Positions 1 through 6,571 of a stretch of 8,444 nt of DNA are shown piece by piece. Position 1 is the stretch's first letter; every line of letters starts with the position of its first letter. The notes under the pieces were generated by a model. That model was given only the letters and a program-made list of their open reading frames with translations. It ran no database searches and was not told the origin of the DNA. The DNA is from an uncultured Lachnospiraceae bacterium (GTDB lineage Bacteria; Bacillota; Clostridia; Lachnospirales; Lachnospiraceae), in NCBI GenBank assembly GCA_947174725.1, contig CAMWKA010000058.1, positions 1-8,444 of the forward strand. The letters are read 5' to 3'. The position numbers and the translations under genes are program-made.

Positions 1-2
1 GT

Positions 3-668
3 GGATATCGTGTAGTAGCAGTGGATCTAAGAGGTTTCGGCAAATCAGATACCCCTGCAAACGGATATTCCTATGACCAAATGTCCGCCGATATTTATCA
101 AATAGTTCGACATCTTTGTCTTAAAAATTTTATTTTGGTGGGTTTTTCAATGGGCGGAGCAATTGCTTTAAGATATATGAATTGTTACCATGGAGCCGGT
201 GTGTGCAAACTGATCCTGCTTTCTGCCGCCGCACCATGTTTTGCGCAGCATCCCGGCTTCCCATACGGAAAAATGCCGCAGGAAGTCGATGACCTGATAA
301 GCCTTGCCAAAACCGACAGACCACAACTATGCCAAAACTTCAGTAAGCAGCTTTTTGCACAGCAACATTCCAGCGCTGTTATTGACTGGTTCATGGACAT
401 CGCTTTGTCAGCGTCAGGAATCGGAACAATTAAAAGCGCTGTTGCCCTGCGTGATGAAGACAGCCGGAAAGATCTCGGATGTGTCCACGTTCCCACATAC
501 ATTATCCATGGTGACAAAGATCTCATTGTTTCCAGCGAGCTTGCCGAATTACAACACAAAGGCATCCCCGGTTCAAAGCTGATAACCTTACTTGACAGCG
601 GTCACGGAATCATTTATGATCAGCTTGAAAAATTCAATAACATATTCATGGAGTCCATTACCGATTAA
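3..668 (+). CDS. alpha/beta hydrolase, 3' part (start lies outside the window)
   Basis: This is the C-terminal part of an alpha/beta-fold hydrolase, a cytoplasmic esterase, lipase or C-C hydrolase type enzyme of unknown substrate. The frame is open to the left edge: codons from position 3 read GYRVVAVDLRGFGKSD, the usual beta-strand and loop before the nucleophile elbow, so the GTG at 21 is an internal valine codon and not a start. Numbering from that valine as residue 1, the elbow is GFSMGG with Ser43. The acid loop is HGDKD, with Asp167 the likely catalytic acid, and the histidine is His195 in DSGHG. The triad is therefore complete. Roughly the first 50-60 residues, including the oxyanion-hole HG motif, should lie upstream. 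The gene converges on the leftward operon and ends at a strong terminator. Family assignment is firm; the substrate cannot be told from sequence. Confidence 0.93.
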   Translation, partial: GYRVVAVDLRGFGKSDTPANGYSYDQMSADIYQIVRHLCLKNFILVGFSMGGAIALRYMNCYHGAGVCKLILLSAAAPCFAQHPGFPYGKMPQEVDDLISLAKTDRPQLCQNFSKQLFAQQHSSAVIDWFMDIALSASGIGTIKSAVALRDEDSRKDLGCVHVPTYIIHGDKDLIVSSELAELQHKGIPGSKLITLLDSGHGIIYDQLEKFNNIFMESITD

Positions 669-672
669 TAAA

Positions 673-720
673 ATACCCTGTTACAGAGCCATACTCTGTT
701 CTGTAACAGGGTATCATTTT
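673..720 (+). terminator. intrinsic terminator after the hydrolase, possibly bidirectional
   Basis: A perfect 15-bp stem (673-687 paired with 700-714) carries a 12-nt loop and is followed by CATTTTTTATTTT. It starts 4 nt after the hydrolase stop codon. On the other strand the stem is followed by TTTATTAAT, so it may also stop transcripts coming leftward from the aldo/keto reductase operon, which has no other visible terminator. Confidence 0.93.
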
Positions 721-750
721 TTATTTTACTAACGTCAGGGCGACTTTTAT

Positions 751-926
751 TTAAAGCATATTCACAATCGCAATCAGCCCAAACATCCCCATTCCCAGGT
801 TCGGCAGGATAATCCCCGGAAGATCATAAAACCATTCGGGCTTTATCTTTCTTAGTCCCACACCCACCAGCAGAAATACGAAAGAACAGTATGTATAATA
901 AATCCCGCAATGACGCTCACATACAT
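751..926 (-). pseudogene. frame-disrupted small hydrophobic protein at the end of the operon
   Basis: On the minus strand, 22 nt after the reductase stop, an ATG at 926 sits 9 nt behind a GAGG ribosome binding site and begins MYVSVIAGFI. That frame soon stops. A different frame continues without stops to a TAA at 751-753 and reads as a membrane-like protein: a segment around YCSFVFLLVGVGL, a polar stretch with RKIKPEWFYDLPG, then a second segment ending GLIAIVNML. Start to stop is 176 nt, not a multiple of three, so one base is extra or missing, probably within about 890-915. Repaired, it would be about 58 residues with two hydrophobic segments. I do not recognise the family. It could be a decayed gene, a sequencing error in an intact small gene, or the remnant of a longer membrane protein. 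Confidence 0.45.
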
Positions 927-948
927 TTCCATTTACCTCATTAAACGC

Positions 949-1803
949 TTAATCTTCCGGTGCCCAAGCAGAAAATTTCCGTTCCTGTTCTTCTAAAGTG
1001 GATGTATAAAATCGTTTACCATTGTCCAGTTCTTTTATCTGCTGCATTTCGGCATCATTCAGTGTAAAATCAAAGATATCAAAGTTATCCCTGATATGCT
1101 GTGGATTGGTTGACTTCGGAAAGATGATGTTTCCTTCCTGAATGTGCCAACGCAGTATAATCTGCACATTAGTCTTTCCATACTTCTTAGCCAATTCGGT
1201 AAAAATCGGCTGATTGATAAGACCGGGATCACCGTGTCCGATAGGATACCATGATTCGATGACTGTGCCATAAGGAGCAAGCCGTTTTTTCAGAGCATCC
1301 TGCTGATAGTACGGGTGACACTCCACCTGCAGTACAGCAGGCTTGATCGTTGCTGCCTCGCATACTTCTTCCAGACGCTCGGATTCAAAGTTGCTAAGCC
1401 CGATTGCCTTTACTTTACCCTGTGCCACAGCTTTCTCCATATCTTTCCATGCACCCATATAATCACCCACCTGCTGATGGAGCAGAAGCAGATCAATATA
1501 GCCGATGTCCAGACGCTCTAACATCTTGTCAATACCAGCCATTGTCTTTCCCTCGCCGTACTCACTCGGCCACAGTTTGGAAGTAACCCAAATTTCATCT
1601 CGCGGGATACCGCTTTCCCGGACGGCTGCACCTACGCTGCGCTCATTTTGATAGGCATGAGCGGTGTCAATATGCCGATATCCTAATTTTAAAGCGCTAA
1701 GACACGCTTGCTTTGTTTCTTCGCCTTCCGGCACCATGAATACTCCCATGCCAAACTGCGGGATTTTTGTTCCGTTATTTAATGTGATATATATCTGTGT
1801 CAT
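949..1803 (-). CDS. aldo/keto reductase (AKR5-like, 2,5-diketogluconate reductase type)
   Basis: This is a cytoplasmic NADPH-dependent reductase of aldehydes or ketones with a single (beta/alpha)8 barrel and normal family length (284 aa). The catalytic tetrad is complete: Asp46 and Tyr51 in HIDTAHAY, Lys76 in WVTSKLW, and His109 in LLLLHQ. The C-terminal cofactor segment is recognisable at IFPKSTNPQHIRDN (residues 227-240), the usual place for binding the NADPH 2'-phosphate. The start is supported by GAGGAGGA with AGGAGG ending 8 nt before the ATG. The gene lies 16 nt after the flavodoxin remnant and is the last clearly intact gene of the leftward operon. It belongs to a different AKR subfamily from the two reductases upstream, so the three are not recent tandem duplicates. 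The substrate is unknown; relatives reduce methylglyoxal, diketogluconate and various aldehydes. Confidence 0.95.
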   Translation of the reverse strand: MTQIYITLNNGTKIPQFGMGVFMVPEGEETKQACLSALKLGYRHIDTAHAYQNERSVGAAVRESGIPRDEIWVTSKLWPSEYGEGKTMAGIDKMLERLDIGYIDLLLLHQQVGDYMGAWKDMEKAVAQGKVKAIGLSNFESERLEEVCEAATIKPAVLQVECHPYYQQDALKKRLAPYGTVIESWYPIGHGDPGLINQPIFTELAKKYGKTNVQIILRWHIQEGNIIFPKSTNPQHIRDNFDIFDFTLNDAEMQQIKELDNGKRFYTSTLEEQERKFSAWAPED

Positions 1804-1819
1804 CCTGATTTCCTCCTCA

Positions 1820-2022
1820 TTATAAAATATTTATTCTCTTTAACCATTTTTCAAGCATTTCATCACTTTTTGCTGCATCGTCGCCATTTATCGCCAGACC
1901 CTCTTTTATCGTTGGTTAGGGCAAAGCCTTGCGATGTCGTTTAAAGAATTGGAAAAGCCACTTCCTCCGTGAGAATAATTCTGTCCTGCGTGTGAAAAAT
2001 ACGCAATCAATATCTTAGCCAT
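1820..2022 (-). pseudogene. flavodoxin remnant with internal deletion and frameshift
   Basis: Behind a GGAGG site the reading starts MAKILIAYFSHAGQNYS, the characteristic first beta-strand and phosphate-loop beginning of a flavodoxin. It then jumps directly to HGGSGFSNSLNDIARLCPN, which in this family lies near the C-terminus. The frame then hits TAA, but one base over it continues TIKEGLAINGDDAA and ends at 1820 in EKWLKRINIL. Intact relatives are about 150-180 aa; here only about 67 codons remain, so roughly 90-100 residues carrying most of the FMN-binding loops are gone. The second lesion looks like a single missing base after CCTAAC, where NATIKEG would be expected. The product cannot bind flavin as a normal flavodoxin. 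It sits between two reductases, suggesting the operon once made its own one-electron carrier or quinone-reductase-like partner. Recognition is from family knowledge; the deletion size is inferred. Confidence 0.85.
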
Positions 2023-2055
2023 AAATACCTCCTGCTATCTGTTATAAAATATCCC

Positions 2056-2109
2056 TCATTGTTCCAGCTTTTCATATTCTTCGGATACAAGTTTCCGTGT
2101 TTGATTCAT
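2056..2109 (-). CDS. 17-codon mini-ORF, possible truncated gene or leader peptide
   Basis: An ATG at 2109 follows AGGAG at good spacing, and the preceding reductase stop codon overlaps that ribosome binding site. The encoded peptide is MNQTRKLVSEEYEKLEQ, highly charged, ending in TGA at 2056. It sits where a full gene would be expected in this compact operon, just before the flavodoxin remnant. I do not recognise it. It may be the 5' stub of a gene otherwise deleted, a genuine short peptide, or chance. The strong start signal is the only real evidence. Confidence 0.3.
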   Translation of the reverse strand: MNQTRKLVSEEYEKLEQ

Positions 2110-2120
2110 GCTTGATCTCC

Positions 2121-3239
2121 TTAACCTTCCATCATTCCGGCACACTGTTTCAGGTACTCCGTTATAGGAAGATGCTGCGGGCAAGCACGTTCGCATTGTT
2201 TACAGTTAATGCAGTCCGAAGCACGGTGTCCCTCTGCTGCAACATTTTGATATCCTTGAAGTGCCTCTGTCATCTGACCGTTCCCAAGCTGCTTATTCAC
2301 TGCGGAGAAGATATCCGGAATTTTAATTTGTTTCGGGCAGCCGTCAGTGCAGTAGTGGCATGCTGTACAGGGGATTGTGGAGGAATTGCCCATAATTCGC
2401 TGCGCCTGCTGAATGATTTTTTGTTCTTCTTCATTTAATGGTTGGAAATTCTTCATGTAAGAAAGGTTATCCTCCATCTGCTCTATATTTGACATACCGG
2501 ACAGTACCGTAATGATTCCGTCTAATGATGCTACAAAACGGATCGCCCATGAAGCATAAGACATATCTGGGTGGTAATCTTTGAACAGCTTCTTCACCTC
2601 TACCGAAGGATTGGCAAGCGTACCTCCTTTTACCGGCTCCATAACAACAATAGATTTACCGTGTTTTCGCGCTACCTCATAGTTAGCTCTGGAAGTCACG
2701 GATGGATTTTCCCAATCCGCATAGTTAATTTGAAGCTGAATGAAATCCACCTCCGGGTGTTTTGTGAGAATCCTGTCAAGAAGTTCCGGCCCGGCATGAT
2801 AAGAGAATCCAAAGTACTTAATAAACCCCTCCGCCTTACGCTCTTTCACGAAATCCCAAAGATGATACTCATCGTACTTGGTATAATTGTTCTCCATAAA
2901 GGCGTGAAGCAGGTAATAGTCGAAATATTCTGCGCCTGTCCGTTCAAGACTGGTATAAAATTGCTGTTTCGCTGCTTTTTCATTCGGAGCCATCATGAAT
3001 GCATTAAGTTTCGTTGCCAACGTGTATGATTCCCTCGGATATCGGTCAACCAACGCTTTCCTGATATCCATTTCTGAGGTGCCATAGACAAAAGCGGTAT
3101 CAAAGTAGGTAAAACCTGCTTCCATAAACAAATCTACCATCTTTTTAACCTGTTCGATATCCGTACCCGACTTCTTTTGAGGCAGACGCATCAATCCGAA
3201 TCCCAGCTTTGGTGTTTCTTTTCCAAAATAATCAGACAT
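2121..3239 (-). CDS. aldo/keto reductase fused to a 2[4Fe-4S] ferredoxin domain
   Basis: This is a two-domain oxidoreductase of 372 aa. Residues 1 to about 280 are an AKR barrel with tetrad Asp47 and Tyr52 (FDTAFVYG), Lys77 (LATKLN) and His112 (YYLLHAF). Residues about 288-360 carry two CxxCxxCxxxCP motifs: Cys291, 294, 297 and 301, then Cys343, 346, 349 and 353. This is the pattern of a bacterial ferredoxin binding two [4Fe-4S] clusters. The fusion is widespread in anaerobic Firmicutes and suggests electron transfer between an NAD(P)H or substrate site and a one-electron carrier; for most members the physiological reaction is not established. AAGGAGGG ends 5 nt before the ATG and fixes the start. 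The gene lies 35 nt after the preceding AKR. All eight cysteines are present, so both clusters should assemble. Confidence 0.95.
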   Translation of the reverse strand: MSDYFGKETPKLGFGLMRLPQKKSGTDIEQVKKMVDLFMEAGFTYFDTAFVYGTSEMDIRKALVDRYPRESYTLATKLNAFMMAPNEKAAKQQFYTSLERTGAEYFDYYLLHAFMENNYTKYDEYHLWDFVKERKAEGFIKYFGFSYHAGPELLDRILTKHPEVDFIQLQINYADWENPSVTSRANYEVARKHGKSIVVMEPVKGGTLANPSVEVKKLFKDYHPDMSYASWAIRFVASLDGIITVLSGMSNIEQMEDNLSYMKNFQPLNEEEQKIIQQAQRIMGNSSTIPCTACHYCTDGCPKQIKIPDIFSAVNKQLGNGQMTEALQGYQNVAAEGHRASDCINCKQCERACPQHLPITEYLKQCAGMMEG

Positions 3240-3274
3240 TGTTTTCCCTCCTTAAAAATTGTTTATTTTTGTTT

Positions 3275-4264
3275 TTAATCTATATATTCCGCTCCCATGT
3301 TCACTTCTTTGCGCTGTCCATAAACCTTCATTCCGGAAAGAGCGTTTTCCAATTCCCGAAATTCTTCATTGGACAGTTCCACTTTCCATGCCTCCAAGTT
3401 TTCAAGGATTCTCTCCTGATTTTTAGAACCCGGAATCGGAACAATATGGGGATATTTGTGTAACATCCACGCCAAGGAAATCTGCGCATTTGTCGCCTTC
3501 TTTCTCTTTGCCATATCTGATACCAGATCAAGGAACGGCTGATTGGCAATGATATTATCTTTTCTAAGCTGCGGAACCCATTTACGCACATCATCCCCAG
3601 AGAATTTTGTTTCTGTCGTCACCTTGCCGGAAAGGTAACCGCTGGCAATGGGTGAAAAAGAAACAAATCCGATATTATTTTTAAGACAGTACGGAATGAC
3701 TTTCTTTTCATAATCCCGCTCCATCATGGAGTAGATATTCTGAACCGCCGAAACGGGTGTCACACGATGCGCCCTATCAATAAAATCCGTTGTTACCATG
3801 GAAAGCCCCCAACCACGGATCAGACCTTCTTCAATCAGCCGTCCCATGCCTTCCGCAACATACTCAATAGGGACACCCGTATTGATCCTGTGAAGATAAT
3901 AGAGATCCACATAATCTGTCTGGAGCCGTTTCATAGATGCCTCCAGATGCTTCTTAAGCGCATCATAGGTAGAACCGCCGCGCTTTACTTCACCTGTACC
4001 GATAAACATTTTTGTCGCTAGTACAACGTCCTTTCTGCGTCCTTTAATCGCTTTGCCTACAATTTTCTCGTTATGTCCGGTCTGCATCATGTAAGGACCA
4101 TAAGCCTCAGATGTATCAAGGAAATTACAGCCATAATCCAGAGCCTTACGGATCGCTTCAATACTGTAATCCTCTGATGGAATTTTACCGTAACCGTGTG
4201 AAAACCCCATACATCCCATGCCGATTTCAGAAACAGTGAGACTGCCTAATTGCCGCATCTTCAT
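3275..4264 (-). CDS. aldo/keto reductase (large AKR, YajO/AKR13-like)
   Basis: This is an NADPH-dependent aldo/keto reductase of 329 aa, the larger AKR type that begins with a xxLGxLxVSEIGMGCMG signature (here MKMRQLGSLTVSEIGMGCMG). The tetrad is complete: Asp50 and Tyr55 (FLDTSEAYG), Lys85 (LATKMF) and His125 (YYLHRI). The cofactor end is IPIPGSKNQERILENL, the GSK-N-R pattern of this group. AGAGGG lies 8 nt before the ATG at 4264; an ATG two codons later is less well placed. It follows the acetyltransferase by 17 nt and precedes the ferredoxin-fused AKR by 35 nt, so it is co-transcribed with both. Relatives reduce aromatic aldehydes, pyridoxal or other carbonyls; the substrate here is unknown. 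No truncation or missing catalytic residue is seen. Confidence 0.95.
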   Translation of the reverse strand: MKMRQLGSLTVSEIGMGCMGFSHGYGKIPSEDYSIEAIRKALDYGCNFLDTSEAYGPYMMQTGHNEKIVGKAIKGRRKDVVLATKMFIGTGEVKRGGSTYDALKKHLEASMKRLQTDYVDLYYLHRINTGVPIEYVAEGMGRLIEEGLIRGWGLSMVTTDFIDRAHRVTPVSAVQNIYSMMERDYEKKVIPYCLKNNIGFVSFSPIASGYLSGKVTTETKFSGDDVRKWVPQLRKDNIIANQPFLDLVSDMAKRKKATNAQISLAWMLHKYPHIVPIPGSKNQERILENLEAWKVELSNEEFRELENALSGMKVYGQRKEVNMGAEYID

Positions 4265-4281
4265 ATCTGCTACCCTCTTTC

Positions 4282-4818
4282 TTAATTTCCTAATTGCTTA
4301 ATAACCCTTGCCGGGTTTCCACCCACAACTGTATCCCGTGGCACATCTTTGGTGACGACCGCACCTGCAGCTACCACCGCATTTTCTCCTACCGTTACTC
4401 CTGCCAGAATAGAAGTGTTCGCCCCGATCCATGCATTTTTCTTAATATGCACCTTACCTACCAATAAGACCATGTGATCATCAAAATCATGATTGGCTGT
4501 AAGAATAGACGCGTTTGGCCCTATCATTACTCCGTCCTCTATCTCCACACCTCCTCTTGCCATGACTGTGAGACTGTGATTGATAAATACATGCTCTCCA
4601 AGCTTCATATTCTTTCCCATATCAATCTGCATGGGTGCCATGATGTTGCTAGTGTCGGGCATATTCGGAATCAATTCATGGAGCAGTTCCCTGCACTCAG
4701 GTTCCATAGGGTCTGTATGATTGATCTTAAAACACACACTGCGGGAACGCTGAATCTCCTTCCAGGTTTCCTGATAACTCTCATCTGCCATATTTACACG
4801 TTGAATTTCTGCTGACAT
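4282..4818 (-). CDS. hexapeptide-repeat O-acetyltransferase (maltose/galactoside type)
   Basis: This is a cytoplasmic acetyl-CoA-dependent O-acetyltransferase of the left-handed beta-helix family, 178 aa. The N-terminal helical part (about residues 1-55) matches the Mac domain of sugar acetyltransferases. It is followed by imperfect hexapeptide repeats, for example [14 protein letters not shown] and [25 protein letters not shown]. The likely catalytic base is His110 in TANHDF, the position used by the maltose and galactoside enzymes. The C-terminus has the usual [10 protein letters not shown] chose the ATG at 4818 because AGGAGG lies 8 nt upstream; a GTG at 4836 in the same frame would put that ribosome binding site inside the gene. 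It is the first gene of the leftward operon. The acceptor may be a sugar or another hydroxylated small molecule; such enzymes are thought to detoxify non-metabolised sugars. Confidence 0.92.
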   Translation of the reverse strand: MSAEIQRVNMADESYQETWKEIQRSRSVCFKINHTDPMEPECRELLHELIPNMPDTSNIMAPMQIDMGKNMKLGEHVFINHSLTVMARGGVEIEDGVMIGPNASILTANHDFDDHMVLLVGKVHIKKNAWIGANTSILAGVTVGENAVVAAGAVVTKDVPRDTVVGGNPARVIKQLGN

Positions 4819-4895
4819 ACTTTTTACCTCCTGCACATAAATCCGATAATAATCATCTTCATTCTAAGAAATTATTGAATTGATTTTATTAATGT

Positions 4896-4917
4896 GTTAC
4901 CATGTAACTGCTGTTAC
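4896..4917. promoter_or_regulatory. operator candidate: three abutting GTTAC/GTAAC boxes
   Basis: The sequence reads GTTAC-CAT-GTAAC-TGCT-GTTAC, so the middle box forms an inverted repeat with each neighbour. It lies just downstream of the predicted start site of the leftward operon, a classic place for repression. The same pentamer recurs at 4951-4955, 4992-4996 and 5012-5016. The adjacent TetR-type gene is the natural candidate to bind it; that link is inferred. Confidence 0.55.
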
Positions 4918-4933
4918 ATATTTCTTGATTATG

Positions 4934-4962
4934 ATTATATTTGCTTTACAGTTACAAATCAA
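4934..4962 (-). promoter_or_regulatory. sigma-A-like promoter of the acetyltransferase/AKR operon
   Basis: On the minus strand TTGATT (4957-4962) and a perfect TATAAT (4934-4939) are separated by exactly 17 nt. Transcription would start near 4927, giving a leader of about 110 nt before the ATG at 4818. One GTTAC box (4951-4955) lies inside the spacer and three more lie just downstream, so a bound repressor would block this promoter. Confidence 0.75.
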
Positions 4963-4988
4963 TGGACTCTTTTTTGTAATCAGGCACA

Positions 4989-5019
4989 TAAGTAACTCTT
5001 TCCCAAAAAATGTTACTTA
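4989..5019. promoter_or_regulatory. operator candidate: TAAGTAAC / GTTACTTA inverted repeat
   Basis: A perfect 8-bp inverted repeat (4989-4996 and 5012-5019) with 15 nt between the arms lies about 75-100 nt before the TetR-type gene. An outer pair, GGCACA (4983-4988) and TGTGCC (5041-5046), encloses it asymmetrically. The half-site contains the same GTTAC core as the cluster at 4896-4917. It probably serves autoregulation of the regulator. I see no convincing -35/-10 pair for the rightward gene in this stretch. Confidence 0.5.
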
Positions 5020-5091
5020 AAAATTTTTCACACGCGAATTTGTGCCTATGGTCCAAATATCACAGGTTGAGAGAAAGGTATAGTTATTAAT

Positions 5092-5658
5092 ATGAAACTT
5101 AACGGAACAGAGGATTTGCGCATCCGCAGAACTATCACCAATATAAAAAGTGCTTTTGAAGCACTTATCTGTGAAAAAGAATATGATTCCATTACAGTAA
5201 AGGAATTGTCCGACCGGGCCATGATCAACAAAAAGACCTTTTATCAGTATTACAACAATCTGGATGAATTGCTTAGCGAATTGAAAACTGATTTTTCATC
5301 ACGCTATCTGGAGCAGATAGCCGGTTACAGGATTCCCGAAGACATGGATAAGATTAACCGGGCATTCTTCACTTTTTCCGCCTCTGCAGGTGAAGTTTAT
5401 GACCGGATTACCTGCAGCGGAAGTTATGGAGTTATCCAAAAAGATCTCATGGAACAGACTATGAATGACCGTTGGTACGAATCACGTTGGTTTCAATCTT
5501 TTGATGAATATACACAGAGAATCATCCTCCAGTATGTACAAGTTTCAACCGTTGGTATCTACCGTCAATGGGTCATGGATGAGAAGAAAATGCCCTTGGA
5601 GGAATTGATACAACTTTCTTCCAAACTTATCAATCAGGGGATCAAGAATCTACGATAG
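5092..5658 (+). CDS. TetR/AcrR-family transcriptional regulator
   Basis: This is a DNA-binding regulator of 188 aa, usual TetR-family size. The N-terminal helix-turn-helix spans about residues 10-57: helix 1 around IRRTITNIKSAFEALI, then the diagnostic ITVKELSDRAMINKKTFYQYY, and the start of helix 4 at LDELL. The remaining part (about 65-188) is a helical ligand-binding and dimerisation domain without recognisable motifs, rich in aromatic residues (for example the WYESRWFQSFDEY stretch), which would suit a hydrophobic or aromatic ligand. It is transcribed divergently from the acetyltransferase/AKR operon, and the shared region carries repeated GTTAC boxes, so autorepression and control of the operon are likely. 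The ribosome binding site is weak: AAAGG about 13 nt before the ATG, so the start is slightly uncertain, although the protein begins as family members usually do. The inducer is unknown. Confidence 0.93.
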   Translation: MKLNGTEDLRIRRTITNIKSAFEALICEKEYDSITVKELSDRAMINKKTFYQYYNNLDELLSELKTDFSSRYLEQIAGYRIPEDMDKINRAFFTFSASAGEVYDRITCSGSYGVIQKDLMEQTMNDRWYESRWFQSFDEYTQRIILQYVQVSTVGIYRQWVMDEKKMPLEELIQLSSKLINQGIKNLR

Positions 5659-5690
5659 GCACAGCTCAACCATCATCATTATTGGCATCC

Positions 5691-5705
5691 GCAGTATGAT
5701 ACTGC
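5691..5705. terminator. weak hairpin between convergent genes
   Basis: GCAGTA-TGA-TACTGC forms a perfect 6-bp stem 32 nt after the regulator stop and 14 nt before the end of the opposing hydrolase remnant. There is no T-tract on either side, so it is at best a weak terminator. No better terminator is visible in this short convergent gap. Confidence 0.25.
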
Positions 5706-5719
5706 CTCCCACTTTGCTG

Positions 5720-6563
5720 TTACATCCATTCCTGGATCGCTTTTCTGACTCTCCGGTCAATATCCAGACGGGTTTCTTTACATTCTTTCGGATATTCTCT
5801 TGCTGCTTTAAAAGCCATTTTTACGAACATTCCAGAGCAAACAGGCAGCATTGTTTTCATCATGCTTTCCGGAAATACAAAGTGTGTCCCATAAACAATC
5901 GTCAGACGCGCCAATCAATAGCAATTTCCCTTTAATCTTCTCAATCGGAATCATTTCCTCCGGTCTGAGGGGATGTGCTTTTTCAGAATCATCAAACAGC
6001 TTCCATGAGTTGACCATATCTCCGGTTCTTTTACTCTCTGAGGCTATGACCTTCCAATATTCCGGATGTTTATATACAAACGGCATAAAAGGAAGCGACT
6101 CACCTTTATAGGAGAACAGGGATTCTCCCTCTACCGGCCATTCCTTGCATCCATCTTTTTTGCCCCTCATAAATCCCTGCCAGATAAAATCGCTTGGCGT
6201 CATTCCTATTGTCAGGGTTATATCATTAAAATAGGAGGCCGCTGTCAAAGCAAGCGTTCCTGTAGTGGAAGCACCAGCAATGCCAATCTTTCTGATTCCG
6301 TTTTTTTTCAGCCACATGATTGCATTCTCTATCCTCTCAAGCGGAAAATTATGATGTCCGTAATCTTTTTTACCCGGAGACATTGACATGACGTTTACCC
6401 CAAGTTTATGAAGCCATCTGACACCGCTTTTGGCCATAAAATCTTCCGGGTCATCTCCAAGCATTAGGATTATCGCAGCATCACTTTTGTTTTTGCATTT
6501 CCAATAGGCTCCGTAAAAGCCATCTGTTTCCGTCTCATAATGTACTCCATTCATAATCCGCAT
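5720..6563 (-). pseudogene. BAAT_C-type acyl-CoA thioesterase/hydrolase broken by an internal deletion
   Basis: The first part is an alpha/beta hydrolase related to the C-terminal domain of bile acid-CoA:amino acid N-acyltransferase and acyl-CoA thioesterases. The nucleophile elbow is GASTTG with Ser99, followed by LALTAASYF, and the acid loop is GASDDCLWDT near residue 221. After LWDT the frame goes out of phase and ends at 5808. One frame over, the text jumps to YGTHFVFPESMMKTMLP, the family's catalytic-histidine segment, and runs on to RRVRKAIQEWM and a TAA at 5720. About 30 residues between acid and histidine are missing, so the in-frame product (251 aa) lacks the catalytic His. AAGGAG lies only 3 nt before the ATG at 6563; the ATG at 6554 is an alternative start. 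It follows the methyltransferase by 8 nt in one operon. The substrate is unknown. Confidence 0.82.
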
Positions 6564-6571
6564 ACTCTCCT

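Noticed and set aside
21..23. GTG at the left end as the start of the alpha/beta hydrolase
   Set aside because: The frame is open upstream and reads GYRVVAVDLRG, a conserved internal strand of the fold. There is no ribosome binding site, and the elbow serine would be too close to the N-terminus.
185..565. 126-codon open frame on the minus strand inside the alpha/beta hydrolase
   Set aside because: It is antisense to a gene with a full catalytic triad, has no ribosome binding site or recognisable motif, and has a low-complexity Ser/Cys/Arg-rich composition typical of a shadow frame.
2571..3029. 152-codon open frame on the plus strand across the ferredoxin-fused reductase
   Set aside because: It lies entirely antisense to a well-supported gene and its translation shows no recognisable domain.
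4819..4836. GTG start of the acetyltransferase at 4836, six codons upstream
   Set aside because: It places the AGGAGG ribosome binding site inside the coding region, whereas the ATG at 4818 is correctly spaced behind that site and matches the family N-terminus.
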